From: Polynucleobacter meluiroseus
Lineage (GTDB): Bacteria; Pseudomonadota; Gammaproteobacteria; Burkholderiales; Burkholderiaceae
DNA: 64,000 nt
NCBI GenBank assembly: GCA_945881875.1
Contig: CAMCVH010000001.1
Coordinates: 372,001 to 436,000 of the forward strand
Direction of reading: 5' to 3'
Both the position numbers and the translations under genes were made by a program. This document shows positions 15,863-25,348 of this stretch, one piece after another. Within the stretch, counting starts at the first letter, position 1; each line of letters begins with the position of its first letter. The notes below the pieces were generated by a model that worked only from the letters and a program-made list of their open reading frames with translations, did not search any database and had not been told where the DNA came from.

Positions 15863-16468
15863 CTACTTGACTAGTTCAAGTGCGGCTTTGAAGTCTGAAT
15901 GTTCACAAGTCCTGATCAATTCAAAGATAGCCATCTCAGTTGTTACCAATTCAGCACCATTACCCGCTAAGCGATCAAAAGCAGCATCGCGACTAGCTTC
16001 GGTTCTAGAACTACAAGCGTCAGTGACGACCCAAACATCAAACTCTTCTTCTAATAAATCCAAGGCTGTTTGTAGTAAGCAAACGTGCGCCTCACAACCA
16101 GCAATTAATACTGTATTGCGATCCTCTTGGCCCTCTTGCTTGCGCTGAATGTGCTTTGGCAAGCTACGCGCGTTCCCCATAGGTTTAGCCGGCGCTCTAA
16201 GCATTTCAATCAAACCATCATCACAAGCACTGAAATGCATTTTTGAGAGTGTGTTCTGGCAGTAAGCTTTGAGAGTAGAGTCGTTAGATCCTAATTTTTC
16301 AGGATTTTGCTCTGTTCCAAATATTGGCAGATTTAATATCTTTGCTAACTTTGCTAAACGAATAGCATTAGCCAAAGCCTGATCGCCTTGATGGATCACA
16401 GGCATTAACTTAGCTTGATAATCAACCAAAACTAATTGGGTATCTTCTGCCGATAGGAGGATGGACAT
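15863..16468 (-). CDS. Isochorismatase-like cysteine hydrolase
   Basis: A 201-residue alpha/beta hydrolase of the isochorismatase superfamily. The catalytic triad is visible: Asp in LVLVDYQAKLM (about residue 16), a lysine in the central region, and the nucleophile Cys in IAGCEAHVCLLQTALDLL. The strand VWVVTDACSSRTEASRDAA is also typical. Members hydrolyse small amides such as nicotinamide, but nothing here fixes the substrate. It is convergent with rsuA. Confidence 0.87.
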   Translation of the reverse strand: MSILLSAEDTQLVLVDYQAKLMPVIHQGDQALANAIRLAKLAKILNLPIFGTEQNPEKLGSNDSTLKAYCQNTLSKMHFSACDDGLIEMLRAPAKPMGNARSLPKHIQRKQEGQEDRNTVLIAGCEAHVCLLQTALDLLEEEFDVWVVTDACSSRTEASRDAAFDRLAGNGAELVTTEMAIFELIRTCEHSDFKAALELVK

Positions 16469-16539
16469 AGCTGATATTCTCTTAAATGGTGATGTATGTT
16501 ATTTTCGTCTAAATACTAAATATAGGAGTAATTATTTTG

Positions 16540-16941
16540 ATGCTTGCATTTTTAGTCATCATACCTTTGGTCGCATTTAGCTTTTATATTTACGCCATCA
16601 AGAAAACATTAGCTGCGATTGACCCTTCTTGCCGAACACAAAGGCCAACGATGGCATGGTTGCTACTCATCCCCATTTTTAATGTCATTTGGTTTTTCTT
16701 TTTACTGCAATCCATTCGACAAGGCTTTGATGCCATGCTTCAGAAGAATTTAATAGCCAAGCCAATTGATTCTGGGTATCACTACGGTATTGCTATGGGC
16801 AGCTGTTGGGCGGCCTCATTTATACCTGGGATATTTTTTATTGCGATCTTACCTATGTTTGTATTTTCAATACTTCACTGGACTAAATTGAGTAATGCCC
16901 GAGATCAACTTACCAGAGATGCATCAGGCATTCAAAACTAG
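16540..16941 (+). CDS. Hypothetical inner-membrane protein
   Basis: A 133-residue protein with three to four hydrophobic stretches: residues 1-20, 40-62 (MAWLLLIPIFNVIWFFFLLQ in part) and 84-112. A polar loop RTQRPTMAW separates the first two. No family is recognised with confidence. AGGAG (16524-16528) is present; ATG 16540 is chosen, with an in-frame TTG one codon earlier as an alternative. It is a single gene between the divergent isochorismatase and the convergent unknown pair. Confidence 0.7.
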   Translation: MLAFLVIIPLVAFSFYIYAIKKTLAAIDPSCRTQRPTMAWLLLIPIFNVIWFFFLLQSIRQGFDAMLQKNLIAKPIDSGYHYGIAMGSCWAASFIPGIFFIAILPMFVFSILHWTKLSNARDQLTRDASGIQN

Positions 16942-16944
16942 AGC

Positions 16945-17568
16945 TTAAGGTTTTTTAAGGTAGATTTGTGCGGTTAACTTGCCCGCAAAGGTCATTTCTA
17001 ACTGAACCCCATCATGACCTTGATAGATATTAACGCCATCCTGCTGTACTGGATTAGTTTTTTCTACAAGCATCAAATCTTTAGGCCAGTCCACTCGCAG
17101 TTTTGCGGTCATTGGTAAGTAGCCATCAAAATATTGCCTCATGAGAGGGCCAGCATTCAACTTGAATTGATTATTTGATAAACGATCTAAAGCTTTAGAT
17201 TCGATATCAATACAGATAGAAGCTCCACGCTCGACGTCAACTAACGTAACACGGTTATCTTTCACTTCCGCAGCTGACATCATGTCAAGGCTCTTAATAG
17301 ATATTTTTCTAATTCTGTTTTCATTAAAGACAATGACTACCTTACGAATCGGATCTAGTTGGTAATGACAGGTAGCAATAGTGACGACTCCTGTATTTAA
17401 GCTCGCTTCCGTAATCATGACTCGTGATGAATAGTTATAAGCACCTGGATCAGGGCGCTCTTTCAAGAACTTAATTTGACCTTCATTAGCAATATCAGAA
17501 AATTCTAAAGCGTGAGCTGGACTGATCAAAGTCAGCAAAAGTAGACTGACGGATAAGATTTTTTTCAT
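16945..17568 (-). CDS. Exported protein of unknown function
   Basis: A 207-residue protein with a clear Sec signal peptide (KK, LSVSLLLLTLIS core, cleavage after AHA). The mature part is predicted to be beta-rich and has two cysteines (TCHYQL, SICIDIES) that could form a disulfide. No known domain is recognised. Its start overlaps the end of the upstream 90-residue gene by 4 bp, so the two are coupled. It is convergent with the membrane protein at 16540-16941. Confidence 0.7.
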   Translation of the reverse strand: MKKILSVSLLLLTLISPAHALEFSDIANEGQIKFLKERPDPGAYNYSSRVMITEASLNTGVVTIATCHYQLDPIRKVVIVFNENRIRKISIKSLDMMSAAEVKDNRVTLVDVERGASICIDIESKALDRLSNNQFKLNAGPLMRQYFDGYLPMTAKLRVDWPKDLMLVEKTNPVQQDGVNIYQGHDGVQLEMTFAGKLTAQIYLKKP

Positions 17569-17837
17569 TTATTGTCCTTATTAAAGTACTGATGAGCTTT
17601 CTCAAGCCAAACGCTTAGAGCCTGCGCTAAATCTTTCTTACTAAAAGAACAACTCTCTTCTGTGAACAAAGATGATGATTCAATTCTTGATAAAACTTGC
17701 TCAAGGGCATCATGATACTTTTGCGGTAATTGCCATTCAATGCATAGTGATCTGAAGTTAGCAATTAGATGTGCACTATCGCAATCACCCTTCAGCCAGG
17801 CTTGTAATAGAACTTGATATTGATCTAACTGGGTCAT
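17565..17837 (-). CDS. Small helical cytoplasmic protein, 90 aa (unknown)
   Basis: An acidic, helix-rich protein without signal peptide or membrane segment; it contains DQYQVLLQAWLKGDCD and ALEQVLSRIE. Coupled by a 4-bp overlap to the exported protein that follows. No family recognised. A cytoplasmic helical protein translated with a periplasmic one is an odd pairing with no clear model. Confidence 0.6.
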   Translation of the reverse strand: MTQLDQYQVLLQAWLKGDCDSAHLIANFRSLCIEWQLPQKYHDALEQVLSRIESSSLFTEESCSFSKKDLAQALSVWLEKAHQYFNKDNK

Positions 17838-17886
17838 GATGCTTTGGTATCAATCATTTAATTACATTTAAACATGTTTGACCATG

Positions 17887-17916
17887 AATAAAGGCTTCCT
17901 CACGGAAGCCCTTATT
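17887..17916 (-). terminator. Terminator of acnB
   Basis: AATAA-A-GGCTTCC, loop TCAC, GGAAGCC-C-TTATT: a 12-bp stem with one A-C mismatch, 18 bp after the acnB stop. On the minus strand the 3' arm is followed by a short T-rich stretch (TTTATTC). Confidence 0.75.
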
Positions 17917-17934
17917 CGTGACACTTATATAAAT

Positions 17935-20520
17935 TTAGGCCTTTACAGTATCAGCTACGTCACTGAAATCTTTGATTTGGTCAAAGTTCAAATATTTGTA
18001 GATCTCAGTGCTATTCGTGTTGAGAACTCCAATATCAGCCATGTACTCTTCTTTTGTTGGAATTTTACCTAACTTAGAACAGATCGCAGCTAACTCAGCT
18101 GAACCAAGATAAACAAGAGCATTTTTGCCTAAACGGTTAGGAAAGTTTCGAGTAGAGGTTGACATAACAGTAGCGCCCTCACGAACTTGAGCTTGATTAC
18201 CCATACAGAGTGAGCAACCCGGCATCTCCATACGAGCACCAGCACTTCCAAGAACGCCATAGTGACCTTCCTCAGTCAACTGCTTAGCATCCATCTTTGT
18301 CGGAGGAGCTACCCATAACTTAACAGGGATATCACGCTTACCTTCTAAAAGCTTGGAAGCCGCGCGGAAGTGGCCAATATTGGTCATACAAGAACCAATA
18401 AAGACTTCATCAATCTTCGCACCAGAAACTTCAGACAATGTCTTCACATCATCTGGGTCATTAGGACAAGCAACAATCGGCTCGTGAACATCAGCTAGAT
18501 CAATATCAATGACTGCTGCATACTCGGCATCAGCATCACCTTTTAATAACTCAGGTTTTGCCAACCATGCTTCCATGGCTTGAATACGACGAGCTAAAGT
18601 ACGTGCATCTGAGTAACCATTAGCAATCATCCACTTCATGAGAGTGATGTTACTGGTCATGTATTCAATAATTGGCTCTTTATTCAAATGAACAGTACAA
18701 CCAGCGGCAGAGCGCTCAGCAGACGCATCTGATAATTCAAATGCTTGCTCTACTTTTAGCTCAGGTAAACCCTCAATCTCAAGGATTCGGCCAGAGAAAA
18801 TATTTTTCTTACCCTTCTTCTCAACTGTCAATAAACCTTGCTTAATAGCATATAGAGGAATGGCATTGACCAAGTCACGCAAAGTCACGCCAGGCTGCAA
18901 CTTTCCTTTGAATCTAACTAACACAGACTCAGGCATATCTAAAGGCATCACGCCAGTAGCAGCAGCAAAAGCTACCAAACCCGAACCTGCAGGGAATGAA
19001 ATACCAATTGGGAAACGTGTATGAGAATCACCACCTGTACCAACAGTATCAGGCAACAATAAGCGGTTTAACCATGAGTGGATCACACCATCGCCCGGTC
19101 GCAATGAAACACCACCACGAGTGCTGATGAAGTCCGGTAACTCATGATGCATCTTCACATCAACTGGTTTTGGATAAGCGGCTGTATGACAAAATGATTG
19201 CATCACCATATCTGATGAGAAACCTAAACATGCTAAATCTTTCAACTCATCACGGGTCATGGGACCTGTGGTGTCTTGAGAACCAACCGTTGTCATCTTT
19301 GGCTCACAGTAAGTGCCAGGACGAACTCCTTGACCTTCAGGCAATCCACATGCACGACCAACCATCTTCTGAGCCAATGAGAAACCTTTACCAGAGTTAA
19401 CTGGATTAGTTGGCAAGCGGAACAAAGTTGAAACAGGTAAACCTAGAGCCTCACGTGCTTTGGTTGTTAAACCACGGCCAATGATCAATGGAATACGGCC
19501 GCCGGCACGAACCTCATCGAACAAGACATCAGACTTCACTTTAAATTCTGCAATCACTTTGCCATCTTTAAGTGCTTGACCATCGTAAGGACGCAATTCA
19601 ATCACGTCACCCATGTTCATACTATTCACATCCAGCTCAATCGGTAAGGCACCAGCATCTTCCATCGTGTTGTAGAAAATCGGCGCAATCTTGCTTCCCA
19701 AGCAAACACCACCAAAGCGCTTGTTTGGAACATAAGGAATATCTTCACCCGTGAACCAAAGCACAGAGTTAGTCGCAGACTTGCGAGATGACCCTGTACC
19801 AACAACGTCACCGACATAAGCAACCAAGTTACCCTTGGCTTGTAAAGCGGCCAACTGTTTGATTGGACCAATTTTGCCAACCTCTTGAGGCTCAATACCT
19901 TCACGAGGATTTTTAAGCATCGCTAATGCATGCAATGGAATATCTGGACGACTCCAAGCATCTGGTGCCGGAGAAAGGTCATCCGTATTTGTTTCGCCTG
20001 TTACTTTGAATACCGTCAACGTGAGACTCTTAGGTACTTCTGGGCGGCTTGTAAACCATTCGGCATCGGCCCAGCTCTGCATAACAGCTTTAGCGTTGGC
20101 GTTGCCCTTGTCAGCTAATTCTTTAACGTCATGGAATTGATCAAACATCAATAAAGTCTTTTTAAGACCTTCAGCAGCAATCCCTCCAACAGCCGCATCT
20201 CCTAATAAATCGATTAAAGGAGAAATGTTGTAACCTCCCAGCATCGTACCGAGTAGTTGAGTCGCTGTTTCACGGCTTATTAACGGGGTTTTCTCTTTAC
20301 CCAAAGATACGGCTGCAAGGTAAGAAGCTTTTACTTTGGCAGCATCATCAACACCGGCAGGAACACGGTAAGTGATTAATTCGACTAAGGTAGCCTCTTC
20401 ACCCTTAGGTGGATTTTTAAGTAATTCGATCAACTCACCTGTCTGCTTTGCAGACAACGGTAGCGGTGGAATACCCAGTGCAGCGCGTTCGGCAACATGA
20501 TCACGGTAGGCTTTCAACAT
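17935..20520 (-). CDS. acnB: Aconitate hydratase B (also 2-methylisocitrate dehydratase)
   Basis: An 861-residue TCA-cycle enzyme that isomerises citrate to isocitrate. The AcnB architecture is clear: the N-terminal HEAT-like domain [19 protein letters not shown], the swivel domain, then the [4Fe-4S] cluster domain with cysteines in [13 protein letters not shown] and [15 protein letters not shown] chose ATG 20520 because it gives the family N-terminus and is preceded by GAGAGGGA; the longer frame would begin in the operator region. A palindrome at 20570-20589 overlaps its -10 box, so it is predicted to be repressed by the GntR regulator at 56951-57679. Confidence 0.97.
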   Translation of the reverse strand: MLKAYRDHVAERAALGIPPLPLSAKQTGELIELLKNPPKGEEATLVELITYRVPAGVDDAAKVKASYLAAVSLGKEKTPLISRETATQLLGTMLGGYNISPLIDLLGDAAVGGIAAEGLKKTLLMFDQFHDVKELADKGNANAKAVMQSWADAEWFTSRPEVPKSLTLTVFKVTGETNTDDLSPAPDAWSRPDIPLHALAMLKNPREGIEPQEVGKIGPIKQLAALQAKGNLVAYVGDVVGTGSSRKSATNSVLWFTGEDIPYVPNKRFGGVCLGSKIAPIFYNTMEDAGALPIELDVNSMNMGDVIELRPYDGQALKDGKVIAEFKVKSDVLFDEVRAGGRIPLIIGRGLTTKAREALGLPVSTLFRLPTNPVNSGKGFSLAQKMVGRACGLPEGQGVRPGTYCEPKMTTVGSQDTTGPMTRDELKDLACLGFSSDMVMQSFCHTAAYPKPVDVKMHHELPDFISTRGGVSLRPGDGVIHSWLNRLLLPDTVGTGGDSHTRFPIGISFPAGSGLVAFAAATGVMPLDMPESVLVRFKGKLQPGVTLRDLVNAIPLYAIKQGLLTVEKKGKKNIFSGRILEIEGLPELKVEQAFELSDASAERSAAGCTVHLNKEPIIEYMTSNITLMKWMIANGYSDARTLARRIQAMEAWLAKPELLKGDADAEYAAVIDIDLADVHEPIVACPNDPDDVKTLSEVSGAKIDEVFIGSCMTNIGHFRAASKLLEGKRDIPVKLWVAPPTKMDAKQLTEEGHYGVLGSAGARMEMPGCSLCMGNQAQVREGATVMSTSTRNFPNRLGKNALVYLGSAELAAICSKLGKIPTKEEYMADIGVLNTNSTEIYKYLNFDQIKDFSDVADTVKA

Positions 20521-20569
20521 GGTCTTTTCCCTCTCTTTAAAGACAAATAAATTGATTGGCATCTCAAGA

Positions 20570-20603
20570 CTTATATCTTATATAAGACTTGAAAAAGTGG
20601 CAA
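20570..20603 (-). promoter_or_regulatory. acnB promoter with overlapping palindromic operator
   Basis: Read on the minus strand: TTGCCA (20603-20598), a 17-bp spacer and TAAGAT (20580-20575). The -10 box lies inside the plus-strand palindrome TCTTATATAAGA (20576-20587). The wider 20-bp block (20570-20589) reads CTTATATCTTATATAAGACT and differs at only one base from the block between gntR and mdh at 57721-57740. A bound repressor would block RNA polymerase here. Confidence 0.75.
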
Positions 20604-20646
20604 GCCGATAAACGACTATTCCTCTAAATTAATGTAAATTTATGAC

Positions 20647-20672
20647 AATTACCTAACAAAAGTTGGGTAATT
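20647..20672. other. Perfect 11-bp hairpin between acnB and the 51-aa gene
   Basis: AATTACCTAAC, loop AAAA, GTTGGGTAATT: a stem of 11 pairs (one G-T), followed on the plus strand by seven A. It has no U-tract for the plus strand and sits 42 bp before the small gene and 127 bp before acnB. It could be an operator or a leader-RNA hairpin; the role is unknown. Confidence 0.5.
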
Positions 20673-20713
20673 AAAAAAATAGCTTTTAAATCAATGATGT
20701 AAAGTATTGTCTT

Positions 20714-20869
20714 ATGAAGAAAACAGACCTATACAAAAATAAGGGATTGGCAGTTGCTGCTGAACTTAAGAATTCAGCCCCGAAACCAAAGGGAAATACT
20801 AAAAACGGCCCCGAAAATGCCAAGAAACTGAATCCCCTGCTTGCCTCATTACTCAAAAAGCCTCAATAA
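20714..20869 (+). CDS. Small basic protein, 51 aa
   Basis: It starts MKKTDLYKNKGLAVAAELKN and is rich in Lys, Asn and Pro, ending LLASLLKKPQ. The N-terminal MKKTDLxKNxxL pattern recalls, from memory, a group of short conserved hypothetical proteins of Burkholderiales, but I cannot confirm it. No membrane segment or signal is seen. It is divergent from acnB, and no strong ribosome-binding site is present, so confidence is moderate. Confidence 0.5.
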   Translation: MKKTDLYKNKGLAVAAELKNSAPKPKGNTKNGPENAKKLNPLLASLLKKPQ

Positions 20870-20909
20870 AAGGGCTTACAGAGTCCTCAGGGCTTTATCA
20901 AATTTCTAA

Positions 20910-21320
20910 TTAAGCCTTGAGCACAGTTGGCCAAGAAGCAGCTTTTTGGGCCTTAAAGTCCACCCAAACTATCGTAGCGCCAGATGTAGCATAGATAGTG
21001 TCCGGATCTTTTGTTAATGACATGACATTGAAGGTATCCAGAGCAACTCTAGTTGGATTGGCAATGTAGGTTTTAATCAACAAATCTGCCGGATATTCGA
21101 TTGGCTTAGTGAAGTTACAAAAAGCATTGGAGACAACGACGCCTTGTTCTTTTTGAGAAAAAGACAAACCAAGGCTATCTAACCAATTGATACGCGCCTG
21201 TTCGATATATCTGAAATACACCGCATTATTTACATGCCCAAATGCGTCCATGTCACCCCAACGTATCGGAATGATAGATTCATGAACGAATTTCTTTTCT
21301 TCTGGGATAGGAATTAGCAT
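20910..21320 (-). CDS. Acyl-CoA thioesterase, 4-hydroxybenzoyl-CoA thioesterase type
   Basis: A 136-residue hot-dog-fold protein. The active-site segment RWGDMDAFGHVNNAVYFRYIEQAR (aspartate in GDMDAFGH) is the hallmark of the 4HBT/YbgC/FadM group, and the C-terminal GATIVWVDFKAQKAA is the closing strand. It would hydrolyse acyl-CoA esters; chain length is not readable. I preferred ATG 21320 to an upstream TTG. It lies 33 bp downstream of the RND pump gene on the same strand and may share its transcript. Confidence 0.87.
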   Translation of the reverse strand: MLIPIPEEKKFVHESIIPIRWGDMDAFGHVNNAVYFRYIEQARINWLDSLGLSFSQKEQGVVVSNAFCNFTKPIEYPADLLIKTYIANPTRVALDTFNVMSLTKDPDTIYATSGATIVWVDFKAQKAASWPTVLKA

Positions 21321-21353
21321 GATTAATTCCAATTAGTCATCTTTGATGAAATC

Positions 21354-24300
21354 TTAAACAGTTGCCTTATCAATTTTGAACCACGCAGCATACATAGCTG
21401 GCAAAGCTAAAAGAGTTAAGGCGGTTGCAACAATCAGGCCACCCATAATAGCAATGGCCATGGGTCCCCAGAAAACACTTCTCGAAAGCGGGATCATCGC
21501 AAGAACCGCTGCAGCTGCAGTGAGGATGATCGGTCGATAACGTGTCACACACGCATGAATGATGGCATCTCTAGCGGCAAGCCCCGCAGCTCTACCCTGC
21601 TCAATTTGATCAATCAAAATGACAGAGTTACGCATGATCATTCCCAATAATGCAATAAACCCTAGTAATGCAACAAAGCCAAATGGTTTGTTAAATAATA
21701 GTAAGGTCAAAGCCACCCCTGAGATACCCAGTGGTGCTGTCAAAATAACTAAGAATGCTCGAGAACTACTCTTCAACTGAAATACCAATAATGTAAATGT
21801 AATGAAGAGCATGATTGGCATACCGGCATTAATAGAATCTTGGCCTCGAGAACTCTCTTCTACAGATCCCCCGATTGAAATCCGATAGCCAGGCGGTAAC
21901 TCTTTGATCAATGGCTGAAAATCTTTCATCAGAGCATCCGTTGCTGTGGGACCTTGAATACCTGGCTTCACATCTGCTTGAACAGTTATAGCGTATTCTC
22001 TGTTTTCACGCCATAAAGTGGCCGGCTCCCAAACAACCTTGACTTGAGCAATGCGTCCCAGAGGAATGGCCTGACCGTTAATAGTGGCTAGCATGGTGTC
22101 ATTCAAATCACTGACTTGATCTCGTTCAGATTTTGGTAAACGCAAAATAATAGGTGCCAGTAAATCACCTTCGCGATACTGCCCAACTGTGACGCCACCA
22201 AAATGGCTAGATAAGGTTTGAGCAATCACCTGAGGTGGAACACCTAACTCTCGAGCTTTAGCAGGATCAACTTCTATTTTGGCGACCGGTTGATTCTGAT
22301 TCCAATTATCAGTGACGCCATAAACCAAATCGGATTGACGCATTTGATTTAAGAATTTATCAGCCTCTTGTCTCAACTTACTAGGATCATCACCCGTTAC
22401 ACGGAACTCCACTGGATAAGTAACAGGTGGACCATTAGGCAATAACTTAATCCGCAATCTGGCTTCAGGGGCAACATCTTCGAGCAATCTTGGCAACTCT
22501 CGGTTTAATCGATCACGTTCTTTAGGTTCCGCAATAATGACTGCTTGAGCAGCATTTGATCTTGGAAAAATAATATCCAAAGGCAAGAAGAAGCGAGGTG
22601 CACCATTACCAATCCAAGTGGTCACTGACTGAACACCCTTTTGCTCTAAGATTTTTGCTTCAATCTTTTTGGCTGCTTGCTCAGTTGCTTCAAAGCTAGC
22701 ACCTTCTGTCAAGAAAATATCAACCAAAATTTCTGGTCTTGATGAATCTGGGAAGAACTGTTGCTGTACAACACCCATACCTAATATGCCCAGAACAAAA
22801 CTTGCTACTGTGGCAAGAATAGCTTTTCGGTTGTTATCAATACACCAGGCAACAAGCTTTTTGAAACGTTGATAAAAGGGCGTGTCATAGTGTTCATGCT
22901 CTTCTCCCTCAGGAGTGGCATGTGCTGGCTTCTTTAATAATAAGAAACCTAAATATGGTACAAATAAAACAGATACAAACCAAGAAATAATTAATGCTGC
23001 GGCTGTTACTGCAAAAATGGCAAATGTGTACTCACCTACTGCCGACTGAGCAATGCCAATCGGTAAGAATCCTACAGCTGTAATCAAGGTGCCCGTTAAC
23101 ATCGGCATCGCTGTCAGACGATAAGCAGCTGTAACTGCGCTGACACGGTCATATCCCTCTTCTAACTTGCGAACCATCATCTCAACCACAATGATGGCAT
23201 CGTCAACTAAAAGACCCAAAGCAATGATCAAAGATCCTAAGGAAATTTTATGCAAACCAACACCTGAGAGATGCATGACTAAAAATGTAACAGCCATGAC
23301 TAAGGGAATGCTGATAGCAACAACTAGGCCAGGTCTTGGGTCAATACGCCATGGATCACGATGTAAACCCAAAGCCAACAAACTAACAGCCAGCACAATG
23401 ATCAGAGCTTCGAATAATGTTGTTAAAAATTCTCTGACCGAACCAGCAACCACTTTAGGCTGATCTTGAATAAGAGATAGAGTGACCCCTGCTGGCAAAT
23501 CTTTTTCTATAGCTTCACTTATTCGATCAAGTGAATGTCCCAATTGGACAATATCCCCACCTCGGGCCATAGAGATGCCAAGAGCCACCAACTCTTCACC
23601 TTGAAACCTTACTTTACTTCGAGCAGGATCAACGGTACCTCTTCGGACTTCAGCAATATCCCCCAATCGTACAGATGCACCAGATGGCGATCTCAAGGGC
23701 ATCGCTTTGATGTCATCAACATTTTCAAATGGACCACCCACTCGAATTGGCATTGAAAACGATTTGGTCTCTAGGTTGCCGCCCGTCTCAATGGAATTTT
23801 GCTGATTGAGTTGCTGTGCAACAGTTGCAGGTGTTAAAGAATACTGCGCCATTTTTTTGCGAGAAAGCTCGACATACACTTCCTCTTCTTGCAAACCATA
23901 GATATTGACCTTACCAACATCCTTAACTTGTAACAACCGCTGTCTAACCATGGTTGTGAAATCTCGGATTTCAGATGCTGAGAAACCTTTAGCTGACATC
24001 GCATAGATCACGCCATACGTATCACCAAAGTCATCATCAAAATAAGGCCCATTAACACCAATCGGTAAATAGGATCTTGAATCTGCTATTTTTTTTCTAA
24101 CGGTATAAAAGATATTGGGAATATCTTTTGAAGGCGTACTGTCTTTGGCAAAGAAAATAACCATAGACTCGCCTGGATGTGAAAAACTGCGAATCTTGTC
24201 AATATTAGGAACCTCTTGCAAGGTTCGCTCTATCTTACTGGTTACTTGATCAGCTACTTGAACAGCCGTTGCTCCTGGCCAATTGGTTTTAATAACCATC

Positions 24301-24455
24301 GCTCTAAAAGCAAAAGGAGGATCTTCATCTTGACCCAACTGAAAGTAAGCGCCAATGCCTAAAACCAATAACGCAATCATCATGTAACGCGTGATGGCTG
24401 GGTTCTCAATAGCCCATTTAGAAAGATTAAAGCGATCCTGCTGGTTGGAACTCAT
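21354..24455 (-). CDS. RND-family efflux permease
   Basis: A 1033-residue inner-membrane pump with 12 predicted helices and two large periplasmic loops. The N-terminus has WAIENPAITRYMMIALLVLGIGAYFQLGQDEDP. Helix 4 carries the proton-relay acidic pair in GLLVDDAIIVVEMM, and the C-terminal repeat has GFIALLGMIMRNSVILIDQIEQG. It belongs to the HAE/AcrB-type branch. Its start shares one base with the stop of the adaptor gene (TAATG). No outer-membrane TolC-type gene is next to it, so it must use a channel encoded elsewhere. The exported compounds are unknown. Confidence 0.92.
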   Translation of the reverse strand: MSSNQQDRFNLSKWAIENPAITRYMMIALLVLGIGAYFQLGQDEDPPFAFRAMVIKTNWPGATAVQVADQVTSKIERTLQEVPNIDKIRSFSHPGESMVIFFAKDSTPSKDIPNIFYTVRKKIADSRSYLPIGVNGPYFDDDFGDTYGVIYAMSAKGFSASEIRDFTTMVRQRLLQVKDVGKVNIYGLQEEEVYVELSRKKMAQYSLTPATVAQQLNQQNSIETGGNLETKSFSMPIRVGGPFENVDDIKAMPLRSPSGASVRLGDIAEVRRGTVDPARSKVRFQGEELVALGISMARGGDIVQLGHSLDRISEAIEKDLPAGVTLSLIQDQPKVVAGSVREFLTTLFEALIIVLAVSLLALGLHRDPWRIDPRPGLVVAISIPLVMAVTFLVMHLSGVGLHKISLGSLIIALGLLVDDAIIVVEMMVRKLEEGYDRVSAVTAAYRLTAMPMLTGTLITAVGFLPIGIAQSAVGEYTFAIFAVTAAALIISWFVSVLFVPYLGFLLLKKPAHATPEGEEHEHYDTPFYQRFKKLVAWCIDNNRKAILATVASFVLGILGMGVVQQQFFPDSSRPEILVDIFLTEGASFEATEQAAKKIEAKILEQKGVQSVTTWIGNGAPRFFLPLDIIFPRSNAAQAVIIAEPKERDRLNRELPRLLEDVAPEARLRIKLLPNGPPVTYPVEFRVTGDDPSKLRQEADKFLNQMRQSDLVYGVTDNWNQNQPVAKIEVDPAKARELGVPPQVIAQTLSSHFGGVTVGQYREGDLLAPIILRLPKSERDQVSDLNDTMLATINGQAIPLGRIAQVKVVWEPATLWRENREYAITVQADVKPGIQGPTATDALMKDFQPLIKELPPGYRISIGGSVEESSRGQDSINAGMPIMLFITFTLLVFQLKSSSRAFLVILTAPLGISGVALTLLLFNKPFGFVALLGFIALLGMIMRNSVILIDQIEQGRAAGLAARDAIIHACVTRYRPIILTAAAAVLAMIPLSRSVFWGPMAIAIMGGLIVATALTLLALPAMYAAWFKIDKATV

Positions 24456-25339
24456 TAGGGAGCCTTAGTGATCAGCGCGACTCTCACTTTTTGACCCGCT
24501 GTTAATGCATGCCATCCGGCTGCAACAACGATATCACCTTGAGTAAGACCTCCAGTAACGACTGCTCTGGATTCGTCAACAGTACCGATCGTTAGTTTCA
24601 CCAGCTCAAGAACACCCACCTCTTTTGAGCCCTCATTCAATTTCACGCGAAATACAGATGCGCCATCACTATGAATTGATTCGCTAGGTATTTTGATAGT
24701 TGCTGAATTGGCCACTTGAGGAATTTGAGCTCGAGTCTGCGCCGTTAATTTAATAAAGACGACTACTTGCTGGGCTGATAATTGCTGCCCCATCTGAAAA
24801 CTAATGTTGGTAACTGAGCCCGGTTCAATGGCTCTCAAAGTTACAAAACCTAATTGCTCCATAGATTGTTCAAACTTAGCGCGGGCAAGCTCTACAGCAG
24901 CAATCCGTTTTTCAAACTCTGATGCAGAGATGAAGTTTTTTTGGCGCAAATCTATGTAACGCTTGTAATCTGCTTCAGCTGACTGGATCTCCGCACGAGC
25001 GGATCGATAACTGGTTAAAGCAGAAGATTCAGACATGGACATGCTGCTGGGCATTAAACGTCCTAGTGGCTGACCTGCAATGACATTTGCGCCCTGCTGT
25101 ACTAAAACCTCAATAACCTTACCGCTGGCATCGAAACTCAACTCAGCCGGATTATTGGGATTCCTCTTATTAAGACTATCTTGAATTTGCAAGTTATTAG
25201 CATCTTGGCCAATAACAATAACCTTGACTAATCGAGGGGCAATCTCCTTAGCGCCATCATTGCCACAGGCACCTAAGTTGAGCAAAGAAATGGCTAATAG
25301 TAAGTAAGTAGCTGATTTAACAGTTTGATTTGGTCGCAT
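24455..25339 (-). CDS. RND efflux periplasmic adaptor lipoprotein
   Basis: A 294-residue membrane-fusion protein. The lipobox LNLGAC (Cys at about residue 25) shows a lipid-anchored protein. A biotinyl-lipoyl-like half motif is seen in GKVIEVLVQQGANVIAGQPLGRL. A helical hairpin (about 105-145) is followed by a beta-barrel region and a closing VVTGGLTQGDIVVAAGWHALTAGQKV. It is shorter than usual (family about 350-400), since the barrel region is compact. It is translated just before the pump (one shared base). Confidence 0.9.
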   Translation of the reverse strand: MRPNQTVKSATYLLLAISLLNLGACGNDGAKEIAPRLVKVIVIGQDANNLQIQDSLNKRNPNNPAELSFDASGKVIEVLVQQGANVIAGQPLGRLMPSSMSMSESSALTSYRSARAEIQSAEADYKRYIDLRQKNFISASEFEKRIAAVELARAKFEQSMEQLGFVTLRAIEPGSVTNISFQMGQQLSAQQVVVFIKLTAQTRAQIPQVANSATIKIPSESIHSDGASVFRVKLNEGSKEVGVLELVKLTIGTVDESRAVVTGGLTQGDIVVAAGWHALTAGQKVRVALITKAP

Positions 25340-25348
25340 ACTCTAATT

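Noticed and set aside
20863..20895. Possible terminator after the 51-residue gene (GGGCTT repeats)
   Set aside because: The two GGGCTT copies are direct, not inverted, so they cannot form a stem.
23167..23463. A 98-codon plus-strand frame opposite the RND pump
   Set aside because: It mirrors conserved pump sequence and has low-complexity composition; a shadow.
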